A stretch of 64,000 nt of DNA from Ditibartonella choladocola (GTDB taxonomy: Bacteria > Pseudomonadota > Alphaproteobacteria > Rhizobiales > Rhizobiaceae), in NCBI RefSeq assembly GCF_002007565.1, contig NZ_CP015625.1:248001-312000 (forward strand), given 5' to 3'. Both the position numbers and the translations under genes were made by a program. The notes below the pieces were generated by a model. The model saw only the letters and a list, made by a program, of their open reading frames with translations, ran no database searches and was not told the DNA's origin. Positions within the stretch are counted from its first letter, which is position 1. Each line of letters starts with the position of its first letter. This document shows, piece by piece, positions 12,701-21,275 of this stretch.

Positions 12701-15700
12701 TAAATCCGATTGTTTGCCGAGGTTTTCAGCGAGTGCCTCCGAAGGCAAACGCCAAGTGCGGTCGGGATAGATAAGCGAGGTCGCGTATTTCTGGTAAACG
12801 ACCGATTCTTTCGGCTTGATACCAAGCTGATAAAGCGACACTTGCGAACGGGTCCAGGCGAGCGAAAACTCGCGCTCGAAGACATTCGGTTGACGGTAAT
12901 ATTCAACTTGTGAGGCGAGCTTTTCTTTTGAATTTGCCGCAAATGTCCAGAATATCAAAGCCGCCTTTTTGCGTGCCGGAACCCGCACACGACATCTTAT
13001 TGCTGCGATAGGATCAAGCACACATCCCTCTGTTCCGGTCAATGTCGCACCACGGTCAAAAGCGGCCGGACGGCGGATAGAACGACCGCGACCGATAAAG
13101 ACGCGCCGGTCGGTTTCTGCTTCTGCATCACGAATGGCACCGGATGTATCGGTGACAAAATGGGCCACATGGACTTCCGGATCTTTCGGGTCGCGTTTAC
13201 GACGTTTGGCATAAATTGTTCCGCCCTGATCGGCAATTTCTGTTTCCACAAACATGCGTGAAAAGATAGTATGCGCCGCATCCGTTTCGGGTGTTGTCAA
13301 TACCAGCTCGGCATAGGAAGTAATTTCAAGAATGCGGTCTTTCGAGGTGGTGTTGATAAGCTCGATACGTCGTCCTTCACCATCACCTTCGGATGCAACA
13401 ATACATTCCACAGTCGATTTTATACCATCGACGGTTTTTGTGTATTCTGCCTTTTCATCGGTGAAAACGGTTGAAGCTTCTTCATCGGCAACGCGCGTTG
13501 GTTCACCCGTTGCCGACCACCAGCGGCCGGAAGCAGGGTCACGTAAAAAGATGAAAGTACCTTGCTGGTCTTCGGCTGCATCGGGCATGAAACGGGTAAC
13601 AGCAATATTGTTCCAGCGGCTATAACCCGAACCTTTACCGGTCAACATCACTGAATAGCTGCCATTTGACAAAAGCACTGTCGAACGCGGCTTGGTGAGC
13701 GGAGTTTTGATGACGCGAACCGGGGCATCTTCAAAACCGCCGGCATCACTGCGCATCGGATTTGCCGTTTTTGCATGAACCATAGGAATTTCGCGGGGTG
13801 CTTTTTCCTGCAACAGAAGCTGTGCAGCTTCGATCACCGGATCGCTATGGAAACGATCCCGCATGCGACCATCGAAAATGACATTGTCAATTGCAAGAAT
13901 AGACATGCCGTGGTGGTGCGCATAATAATTCTTGACGACGGCGTATTTTTCACCTTCACGCACACGCGCCGGTGTGAAATCGACCGAGTCATGAAAACCG
14001 TATTCGCCAAGCGCACCGAGTTTGCGCAAGCGTGCAAGATTGGCAACCGCCTCTGTCGGCATATATTGGGAAGCCAGAATGCTTGCATAAGGCGCAATAA
14101 CAGCATTGCGCGAAAGCCCGCGTTGAAGGCCGAGACTGGGAACACCAAAGTTGGAATATTGGTAGTTCATCTGTTGGTCACGGGCATTAAAGGCTGCTTC
14201 CGAAATACCCCATGGCAATCCGCGTTCATTGGCATATTGGATTTGTCTACGAACGACAAGCCGGTTTGTCTGGTCAAGGAGTGACCCCAAAGGCTCACGC
14301 ATGACAAGCGGTGGCATTAAATATTCGAACATCGAACCCGACCAGGAAAGCAGAGCACCTTTCCAGCCGACCGGAACCAGCATACGACCGAGACGGAACC
14401 AATGCTCGACCTTGACATCGCCTTTGGCAATGGCAAACAGGCTCGAAAGACGGGCTTCCGAAGCAAGCAGATCATAGCAACTTTCGTCAAGCTCGTTTTC
14501 CTGAACACGATAGCCGATTGACATCAACCGCCGTTCCTGACGTTCGAGGAAATCGAACTTCATATCGAAAGCAAACTGGCGGGCTTTCGCCGAAAGATCA
14601 TTCAAAGTTTTCCGGAGAGCTTCTGTGTCATGATCGGCTGTGGCATCATGGGTATGGGCTTCGCAGGTCTCGATCAGGCATTCGGCCCACGAAACAGCAT
14701 GACGTGATTCATCGCTGCCGATTTCGCCGTCAAGCTCGCTCGTAAGGCGTCCTATGTCATTTGCCGCAGTTGTCAGATTTGCTGTGCGGAATGTTGCCGT
14801 TTCCGGTTCATCCATAATCGAGCGGACGGCTCTCCGGAAATTGGCGATGCGCTCTTCAATTCTTCTGCGAAGCGGGCGCAGAATGCGACGGTCATCGGGG
14901 ATGAGGTTTAATGTTTCCTGCAAAATGTCATTGACATCAAGAAGGCCTGCAAGATCACCTTGTAAGAATACCGATGGTGCTTCACCCCATTCTTTCAAGG
15001 CGGCGGCCAGTGTTACAAGATGGCCGGCAAGATTGCCCGAGTCGACAGTCGAGACATAACTCGGTACCAATGGCCGCAATGTATCTGTTTCATACCAGTT
15101 GAAAAAGTGGCCGCGGAATCTTTCCATCTTATCCATTGTATCGAGTGTGCGTTCGATACGCTGGATAGCGTCATCAAAACTGACCCAGCCGAAATCACGT
15201 GCTGCGACTGTTGATAGCAGATAAACGCCGATATTGGTTGGAGAGGTTCTGCGTGCCAGAACCGGTACGGGATCTTCCTGATAATTGTCGGGAGGAAGAA
15301 AGTGGTTATCGGCATTGGCGAATGTTTCGTAATAATGCCAGGTGCGGCGCGCAATACGGCGCAATTCATTTTTGTCGGATGGCCGGATTTCAAGTGAGTC
15401 CTGAAAGGCTGCCGAACGGCTCACAATCCACGCAATAAGCGGTGAAAAAAACCAGGCAAGGCCAAAAGGAAGAGCCACAAAAACTGCCGAATTATGAAGT
15501 GCGGCAGGTAACGCAATGGAAACGATGCCAATTAACGAAGCCGGCCACATTGTTGTGATGTAATAGGAAAGCGTGTTGGGAGACGAACGCGTTGCTGCCG
15601 ATGTTTTCCATTCAAGCAGATGTTTATGTGAAACAAACATGCGATAGAGCGTGCGAATAATTGCATCAACCATATAGAATGCCGAATAGGCTAGGAAGGT

Positions 15701-18346
15701 CGTGCGCAATGCTACATCTGCCGTGCTTGTCGCAATATTCGTCAACACCGACTGGAAGTGGCCGCGCAAGGAATTATCCATGCTTGTCGGCATAATATTG
15801 CGCAGAACACCAAGTGTGGGGGCAATAAACATGCCCAAAAGCAAGAATAATTGCCAGAACACAGCCGTATGAAGCGGCAATATGCACCAACCGAAAAGCG
15901 AGGCAATAATCCACATGAGCGGTGTCAGAGAACGCCGCAAATTATCCTGCATTTTCCAGCGGGTAATAAGGTTGATGTTGTGTCGGGTGAAAAGATAGGG
16001 CAGCAATTGCCAGTCGCCACGGATCCAGCGATGATGACGGGCAACATCGACATTATAAGCCGTCGGATAATCTTCAACCACTTCGACATCGCTCACAAAG
16101 CCGACACGTGCATAACCGCCTTCAAGAAGGTCGTGGCTCAAGACGCTGTTTTCGCGCACTTTGTCGGCAAGCGCTATTTCAAACGCATCAATGTCATAAA
16201 GGCCTTTGCCGGTATAGGTTCCTTCGCCCAAAAGGTCCTGATAGGTATCGGAGACGGCAAAAACATAAGGGTCAATGCCGCGATTGACCGAAAAAACACG
16301 CTGCAGGAATGATGCATCATCACCGGTGGTAAGCGAGGGGGTCACACGCGGCTGAAGAATACCATAGCCGCTTTTAACCGTATGTGTTTTAGGATCGATA
16401 ACGGGGCGGTTTAACGGATGATTGAGTTTACCGACAAGGCGGGTGACCGCTTCGGGGGTGAGCTTGGTGTCGGAATCAAGTGTCATGACAAACCGGCAAT
16501 CCATTGGCAGACGTGGGTCTGTCGGGAAGAAACTTGTGTCACGATCGCCGCGCAAAAGCAGGTTCAACTCGTGCAGCTTGCCGCGTTTGCGCTCCCAGCC
16601 CATATAGCAATCTTCACTAGGATTGAACAAACGGTGGCGATGTAAAATGAAAAATAACGGCTGCCCGTCACCGCGATAATAACGGTTGAGATCGGCAATA
16701 CCTTTTTGCGCATATTCGAGGAGATCGCGATCGTCTGCCGTTTCTTCCTTTTTCGAGTCGGCCCAGTCAGTCACCAATGCAAAATAAATGGCTCCTTGCG
16801 GGTTCGAGAGATAGTGAACTTCGAGATTTCTTATCTGCTCGTCAATAGAATCGCGCGAGGTTATCATTGTCGGAACGACGACAAGTGTTTTGGCTTCTTC
16901 CGGAATACCGTCCTTATATTCATAACCGATCAGTCGCCGCGGTTCGACAGTCCAGGCAACCAGAGTATTGAAGAGCGCAAAAGCAGTATCCATTGTCGGG
17001 AAAAGTGCCAGTGCTGTGAAAGTTAGCGACAAAGCATGGCTCAAACCGGTTTCCCGCAGCAATGCATAAACTGCAATGAGAATGAGAATGGTCAGGACAG
17101 AAACCGGAACCGCAATGCTGAAAATTTTCATAGCGCGGAAGGCACGCATGAAACGCGTCGAGAACGGGCAATCATAATTGCAAGCCTGTTCAAAGGCTTC
17201 GCGTCCAGGCCCCACAAGATACCAGGCAACCGATGCACCAGTTGCGACACCGTCTTTTTTTGCATTCTCGACCATGTCGATTGCTTTTTTTGTCACTTCC
17301 AGTTCGGTTAACGGCGAGCGGCGGGCAATTTTTTCGATGATGACGCGATAGGTATTGCGTGATGGAAAATCGATTTCGCCGAAATCGCTGTTTTCGCGCA
17401 ACAGAAAATCGACATGGCTGACCGTTTCAAACCAATATGTCCAATCAACGTCATCAATGGCTTTCAGGCCACGAATGATATTGCCCATTGTCACACCGCC
17501 GGTTGATTGGCGCGAATGTTCTTCGGCAGTTGCCGTTTCAGGGTCGCTGCCATGACGATGTAACTGCTCTTCAAGCCAGTTCAAGGCAGTCGTTGAATCA
17601 ACAGAAGCGCCACGCAAACGATAGAGAAGATGGGCAGCGAAAGTCGGGTCGGCAACAAGTGCCTCGTAAGTTGAAAAAATGCTTTGAAGTGCATTGTCAT
17701 TTTCAGCCAGAGCCATTTGGTCAGCGGCCTGATTTGCAAATCGCCGCATCCGGCGGGCTTTTTCGATGCGCATGGAAAGCCGGCGCGCGTTTTCGATGAG
17801 AACCATACGGACAGCCGAAGGCAAAGCCCATAATTCGCCAATCTGGAAGTCGGCAACCTGTTGGTAGCCGTTGACCATAGCCGTTAAAGTTTTAAGCGAA
17901 AAACTGCTGTCGGTATGGGCAACATAAAGCCAGGCTAGAGCGAAAATTCTCGGCAGTTCATTTTCGCCTTTATAAGGGGGAAGCTGTTTGACAAATGCAC
18001 GCGGAAAGTCACGCCGCGCCTGCTGGATGGTTTTATCAATCGTATAATGGTTATCGAGCAGCCATTGGGCAGCCGGTGTAATGGTTTCATTATTGCGAGC
18101 GGCAGCATCGGTCGAACGGAAGGTATGCAAAATGAGCTTGGAATTTTCGGTGAGACGTTCTCTGAAATCGAATGGCGTATATTCCGGCAAAACAATTTTT
18201 TTACCTTCGGCCATTTCATGCGCAAGTTGCTGCAACTCGTCTTCCGATTTGAAGGTCGAGCGGATTGGAAAAGCTGTATCAGGAAGGTAGCGTATTTCCG
18301 TTTGTTGAGAAAGAAGCCATTTAATTGATGATGCAGTTTCCGCCAT
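9752..18346 (-). CDS. ndvB: Cyclic beta-1,2-glucan synthase (NdvB/ChvB/Cgs family)
   Basis: Very large inner-membrane enzyme (2864 residues, the normal size for Brucella/Rhizobium homologues) that makes cyclic beta-1,2-glucans, periplasmic osmoregulatory glucans needed for host interaction in relatives. It initiates, elongates, sets chain length and cyclises using UDP-glucose. Seen: an N-terminal region; membrane segments near residue 415 and between about 810 and 970; a GT84 glycosyltransferase region with TLDSDTKLT near 624 and HHRWIRGDW near 774; and a C-terminal GH94-like phosphorylase region with GGDWNDGMN near 2550. AAGGA lies nine bases before the ATG at 18346. No frameshift or stop interrupts the frame. 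Export would need an ABC transporter (NdvA/ChvA), not in this window. Confidence 0.96.
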   Translation of the reverse strand: MAETASSIKWLLSQQTEIRYLPDTAFPIRSTFKSEDELQQLAHEMAEGKKIVLPEYTPFDFRERLTENSKLILHTFRSTDAAARNNETITPAAQWLLDNHYTIDKTIQQARRDFPRAFVKQLPPYKGENELPRIFALAWLYVAHTDSSFSLKTLTAMVNGYQQVADFQIGELWALPSAVRMVLIENARRLSMRIEKARRMRRFANQAADQMALAENDNALQSIFSTYEALVADPTFAAHLLYRLRGASVDSTTALNWLEEQLHRHGSDPETATAEEHSRQSTGGVTMGNIIRGLKAIDDVDWTYWFETVSHVDFLLRENSDFGEIDFPSRNTYRVIIEKIARRSPLTELEVTKKAIDMVENAKKDGVATGASVAWYLVGPGREAFEQACNYDCPFSTRFMRAFRAMKIFSIAVPVSVLTILILIAVYALLRETGLSHALSLTFTALALFPTMDTAFALFNTLVAWTVEPRRLIGYEYKDGIPEEAKTLVVVPTMITSRDSIDEQIRNLEVHYLSNPQGAIYFALVTDWADSKKEETADDRDLLEYAQKGIADLNRYYRGDGQPLFFILHRHRLFNPSEDCYMGWERKRGKLHELNLLLRGDRDTSFFPTDPRLPMDCRFVMTLDSDTKLTPEAVTRLVGKLNHPLNRPVIDPKTHTVKSGYGILQPRVTPSLTTGDDASFLQRVFSVNRGIDPYVFAVSDTYQDLLGEGTYTGKGLYDIDAFEIALADKVRENSVLSHDLLEGGYARVGFVSDVEVVEDYPTAYNVDVARHHRWIRGDWQLLPYLFTRHNINLITRWKMQDNLRRSLTPLMWIIASLFGWCILPLHTAVFWQLFLLLGMFIAPTLGVLRNIMPTSMDNSLRGHFQSVLTNIATSTADVALRTTFLAYSAFYMVDAIIRTLYRMFVSHKHLLEWKTSAATRSSPNTLSYYITTMWPASLIGIVSIALPAALHNSAVFVALPFGLAWFFSPLIAWIVSRSAAFQDSLEIRPSDKNELRRIARRTWHYYETFANADNHFLPPDNYQEDPVPVLARRTSPTNIGVYLLSTVAARDFGWVSFDDAIQRIERTLDTMDKMERFRGHFFNWYETDTLRPLVPSYVSTVDSGNLAGHLVTLAAALKEWGEAPSVFLQGDLAGLLDVNDILQETLNLIPDDRRILRPLRRRIEERIANFRRAVRSIMDEPETATFRTANLTTAANDIGRLTSELDGEIGSDESRHAVSWAECLIETCEAHTHDATADHDTEALRKTLNDLSAKARQFAFDMKFDFLERQERRLMSIGYRVQENELDESCYDLLASEARLSSLFAIAKGDVKVEHWFRLGRMLVPVGWKGALLSWSGSMFEYLMPPLVMREPLGSLLDQTNRLVVRRQIQYANERGLPWGISEAAFNARDQQMNYQYSNFGVPSLGLQRGLSRNAVIAPYASILASQYMPTEAVANLARLRKLGALGEYGFHDSVDFTPARVREGEKYAVVKNYYAHHHGMSILAIDNVIFDGRMRDRFHSDPVIEAAQLLLQEKAPREIPMVHAKTANPMRSDAGGFEDAPVRVIKTPLTKPRSTVLLSNGSYSVMLTGKGSGYSRWNNIAVTRFMPDAAEDQQGTFIFLRDPASGRWWSATGEPTRVADEEASTVFTDEKAEYTKTVDGIKSTVECIVASEGDGEGRRIELINTTSKDRILEITSYAELVLTTPETDAAHTIFSRMFVETEIADQGGTIYAKRRKRDPKDPEVHVAHFVTDTSGAIRDAEAETDRRVFIGRGRSIRRPAAFDRGATLTGTEGCVLDPIAAIRCRVRVPARKKAALIFWTFAANSKEKLASQVEYYRQPNVFEREFSLAWTRSQVSLYQLGIKPKESVVYQKYATSLIYPDRTWRLPSEALAENLGKQSDLWPMSISGDFPIFLLRLDNEADLEVLRGLLKAHEYWRMRGLTVDVVILNERAFSYAQDTQRAIEWMCEGYRNRTAEADGRQHIFTIRRDQMNEQSFKTLLASARIVLQAQNGSLSEQMQRMENIDSDLSHRNKEDEAAQSAKTHTNGKAAQRKSGKHEEIVMPLEQGQFTSIGIIGDQHKSCPLPDGKDLAYWNGYGGFDKDNSYVIRLSGRNATPNPWINVISNEHFGFHVSAEGSSFTWSGNSRDYQLTPWANDPVVNRPGEALYIVDRHSLKRFSPVSVVECDDTALYEARHGLGYSTFTSKHGAISLELTHTVDNKRPIRLSRLVIKNDDKSSRSLRLYDYVEWVLGTVRAKAAPFIIPDYDKKRGALFVRNPYHTEKSEEVSFIAANSTPSSYTADRTEFIGSIGTVKHPQAIRQGEALSNTVEAGRDPCSALAFDIELKAGEKKEIIFYLGNARNRVEAEKLLDSIRKETFTSVLEKEKKQWTDFVSGLQVKTNDRSFDLMVNNWLPYQTYACRIMARAAFYQASGAFGFRDQLQDTLSLLLLKPELAREQIINAASRQFPEGDVQHWWLPDSGAGVRTLISDDVAWLGYGTALYVNSTGDHAFLDTDIAFIDGDKLKEGQHDSYFQPAVSPKTATLYEHCALALDLAVKRTGEHGLPLMLGGDWNDGMNLVGIEGKGESVWLGWFLGTALQAFIPIAEERKDEKRVKTWTHHLETLTKALETSGWDGKWYRRGYFDNGEPLGSHTNDECQIDTIAQSWSVISGMGTEEHQKQAMQSMLDQLLDEKGQLIRLFWPPFDKTELEPGYIKGYPAGIRENGGQYTHGAIWSILALAKLEENDKAYQVFSMINPISHGKNPHVYRVEPYVISADIYSVEPRRGQGGWTWYTGSAGWFYRAATETILGINRKGSKLYLEPCLPKDWPGYEATVKFDNATYVIKVNRGKTPALTVDEKTVDKPENGIGLKKTGHHEINLTIDK

Positions 18347-18636
18347 ATTATTTGATCCTTGCCTTTAAAAAGCTCATGCGACAGAATTTAGCCTGTTTTT
18401 TAAAAGATAAACTATATCTTTTTTATTAAACTCGAATTTCGATTTTTTTGGTAAACGCCAAACACTTTATATTACACGTCGATAAAAATAGGACATAGTG
18501 TTAAAAATTGCATTAAATAGCGCTGCTACAAGGGGAAAAATTCAGCAAATCAGGGCATTTATTTAATAAAACAGTTCCCCGACATATTCGTTAAACAGCT
18601 ATCAAGTTCAAGAATTTATTTATAAAGCAATCAACT
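18347..18636. promoter_or_regulatory. AT-rich leader/promoter region of the glucan synthase gene
   Basis: About 290 bases between the maeB terminator and the glucan synthase ATG. No coding sequence is seen. It must carry the promoter and leader of the 8.6-kb gene. The sequence is AT-rich with T and A runs; no convincing -35/-10 pair or named operator was assigned. Confidence 0.4.
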
Positions 18637-18664
18637 AAAGCCCCGTTAGAGAAAACGGGGCTTT
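18637..18664 (-). terminator. Rho-independent terminator of maeB
   Basis: Perfect 11-bp stem AAAGCCCCGTT/AACGGGGCTTT with a six-base loop, 16 bases beyond the maeB stop on the minus strand. The A/T flanks make it able to act on both strands. Confidence 0.85.
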
Positions 18665-18679
18665 AAAATCCGGATGGGT

Positions 18680-20974
18680 CTATTTTGTCGAATTATAGGC
18701 AGCCAGAGCTGCCATTGTGACAATGTCGGAATCGCGCGCCCCCAGTGGCACAATCTGGGCCGATTTTTCGAGTCCTAAAAGAATTGGCCCGATCAGTGTT
18801 GCGCCCCCAAGTTCTTGCAACATTTTACTGGCAATCGAGGCCGAATGATAGCCCGGCATAACCAGAACATTGGCCGGTTCGCTCAATCCCATAAACGGAT
18901 ATTGCTGCATCATTTTGGCGTTAAGTGCAACGTCGGCACTCATTTCACCGTCAAACTCGAAATCGACATTGCGCGCGCGAAGCAATTTGACCGCTTCCTG
19001 AATGCGTTGGGCGCCTTCACCCTTCATGTGACCGAAAGTAGAATATGCCAGAAGTGCAACGCGTGGCTTGTAACTCATATCTTGGGCAAAATTTGCCGCT
19101 TGTTCGGCAATATCGGCCAATTCTTCCGGATTCGGGTGTTCGGAAATAGCCGTGTCGGCAATAAAAACGGTGCGACCGCGGCAAATTGCCATTGAAACAC
19201 CGACAACCCGTTCATCGGCCTTTACGTCGATAACGCGCAGGACATCTGCAAGTCCGGTTTCATAATTACGTGTTACGCCGGTAATCATCGCATCGGCGTC
19301 GCCCAATGCCAACATGCAAGCAGCAAAATGGTTGCGATCATTATTGATATAACGGTGGCAATCTCTCAACAACCAACCTTTGCGTTGCATTTTGCTATAG
19401 AGGTAATCTGCATAGGCATCTTTCCGATCGGACAGGCGGGCATTGGCAATTTTTATTCCGGATCTGTTAAGGTCGATACCGGCGGCCTTCGCTCTTTTCT
19501 CGATAACATCTTCATGTCCAACCAGAATGGCACTACCGAGCTTTTGATTGACGTAAGAAACGGCTGCCCGCATGACCTGTTCTTCTTCACCTTCGGCAAA
19601 GACAATCCGTTTCGGATTCTGGCGCACACGGTTGTAAACGCCGCGCATTGTTGCGGCTATCGGGTCACGCCGCGCAGCCAAATCCCGCGCATAGGCTTCA
19701 AGATCGGCAATCGGCTTGCCGGCAACGCCGCTTTCCATTGCTGCTTTTGCAACAGCAGTCGGAATAGCCGACAATAAGCGCGAGTCAAACGGTACCGGAA
19801 TAATATATTGCGGCCCGAATTTAAGTCTGCTGCCGCGATAGGCATCCGCCACATCATCGGGTACTTCTTCGCGGGCAAGCTGGGCTATGGCTTTGGCCGC
19901 AGCAATTGTCATTGCCTCATTGATCGTGCTGGCACGCACATCAAGTGCGCCACGGAAAATATAAGGGAAGCATAAAACATTGTTTATCTGGTTAGGGTAA
20001 TCCGAACGCCCTGTTGCCATAATGGCATCGTCGCGTACTTTGGCAACTTCTTCCGGTGTAATTTCAGGGTCGGGATTGGCCATAGCAAAGATGATCGGCT
20101 TTGGTGCCATGGATTTCACCATTTCAGGTGTCAAAACCCCTTTGGCCGAAACGCCGAAGAAAACATCTGCCCCCTCAAGAGCTTCCGCAAGCGTGCGTTT
20201 GTCGGTCTTGACGGCATGGGCAGCCTTCCACTGGTTCATATTTTCCTGACGGCCTTCATAAACGACGCCTTTGGTGTCGCACAATATGACATTTTCCGAC
20301 TTGAAACCCATGGCTTTTATGAGTTCAATGCAGGCAATACCGGCAGAACCGGCACCGTTGCACACAAGGCGTGTGTGCTTCATATCACGTCCGGTAAGAT
20401 AAAGCGCATTGATAAGACCGGCTGTAGCAATAATGGCGGTTCCATGTTGATCGTCATGAAAAACCGGAATGTTCATCAATTCTTTCAATCGGCTTTCAAT
20501 GATAAAACAGTCGGGAGCTTTGATGTCTTCAAGGTTGATGCCGCCGAAGGAAGGCCCCAGATAGCGAACCGCATTGATAAAAGCTTCAACATCGGTGGTA
20601 TCAACTTCCAGATCAATCGAATCAACATCGGCAAAGCGTTTGAACAATACGGCCTTGCCTTCCATCACAGGTTTGGAGGCGAGAGCGCCAAGATGTCCGA
20701 GGCCTAAAATGGCTGTACCGTTTGAAATAACAGCAACGAGATTGCCTTTATCTGTGTAATCAAAGGCTAAAGCGGGATCTTTTGCGATTGCTTTTACCGG
20801 AACGGCCACGCCGGGCGAATAAGCCAAAGCCAAATCATGCTGTGTTGACATCGGTTTTGTTGGGACAATTTCCAGTTTTCCGGGGCGTCCGCGACTGTGA
20901 AAATCCAGTGCTTCCTGTTCTAAAGAACTGTAAGTTTTTGTTTTATCTGTGTTTTCTTTATTTTTTTTGCTCAT
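18680..20974 (-). CDS. maeB: NADP-dependent malic enzyme, MaeB type with C-terminal phosphotransacetylase-like domain
   Basis: Oxidatively decarboxylates malate to pyruvate with NADP, supplying pyruvate and NADPH during growth on C4 acids. The 764-residue product is the hybrid MaeB form: an N-terminal malic enzyme domain (LAYSPGVA near residue 50, DDQHGTA, GAGSAGIA nucleotide-binding loop) followed from about residue 425 by a phosphate acetyl/butyryltransferase-like domain (FAEGEEEQVMRAA), which in studied relatives is regulatory rather than catalytic. ATG at 20974 gives the usual short charged N-terminus; an in-frame TTG 15 codons upstream (21019) is less likely. Divergent from mutS; followed by a strong terminator. 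Confidence 0.96.
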   Translation of the reverse strand: MSKKNKENTDKTKTYSSLEQEALDFHSRGRPGKLEIVPTKPMSTQHDLALAYSPGVAVPVKAIAKDPALAFDYTDKGNLVAVISNGTAILGLGHLGALASKPVMEGKAVLFKRFADVDSIDLEVDTTDVEAFINAVRYLGPSFGGINLEDIKAPDCFIIESRLKELMNIPVFHDDQHGTAIIATAGLINALYLTGRDMKHTRLVCNGAGSAGIACIELIKAMGFKSENVILCDTKGVVYEGRQENMNQWKAAHAVKTDKRTLAEALEGADVFFGVSAKGVLTPEMVKSMAPKPIIFAMANPDPEITPEEVAKVRDDAIMATGRSDYPNQINNVLCFPYIFRGALDVRASTINEAMTIAAAKAIAQLAREEVPDDVADAYRGSRLKFGPQYIIPVPFDSRLLSAIPTAVAKAAMESGVAGKPIADLEAYARDLAARRDPIAATMRGVYNRVRQNPKRIVFAEGEEEQVMRAAVSYVNQKLGSAILVGHEDVIEKRAKAAGIDLNRSGIKIANARLSDRKDAYADYLYSKMQRKGWLLRDCHRYINNDRNHFAACMLALGDADAMITGVTRNYETGLADVLRVIDVKADERVVGVSMAICRGRTVFIADTAISEHPNPEELADIAEQAANFAQDMSYKPRVALLAYSTFGHMKGEGAQRIQEAVKLLRARNVDFEFDGEMSADVALNAKMMQQYPFMGLSEPANVLVMPGYHSASIASKMLQELGGATLIGPILLGLEKSAQIVPLGARDSDIVTMAALAAYNSTK

Positions 20975-21275
20975 TTTTCTATCATTTTCTGGTGTAGCGA
21001 ATATGATCGCTGCATTCAAGCCGGTCTAAATGCGATAATAATTCAAAATTATGGATTATCTTTAAACAATAGTCCAAGTTTTTTTCTCGTTTCCAAATAT
21101 ATTGTTCGGGAGTTTTCGGCAATAAATTGTAAAATTGCATTGGTCGGAAAGAGTTCTGTATGAAACCGGATTTTGAATGGTACGGCGTTCAAATTGAATG
21201 TAGCTTATGGAACCTCATAGAACATAAAATGAAAGGCTGTTTGGTGGCGAGCCAAAAGGCAAGGGTAGAAAAAGT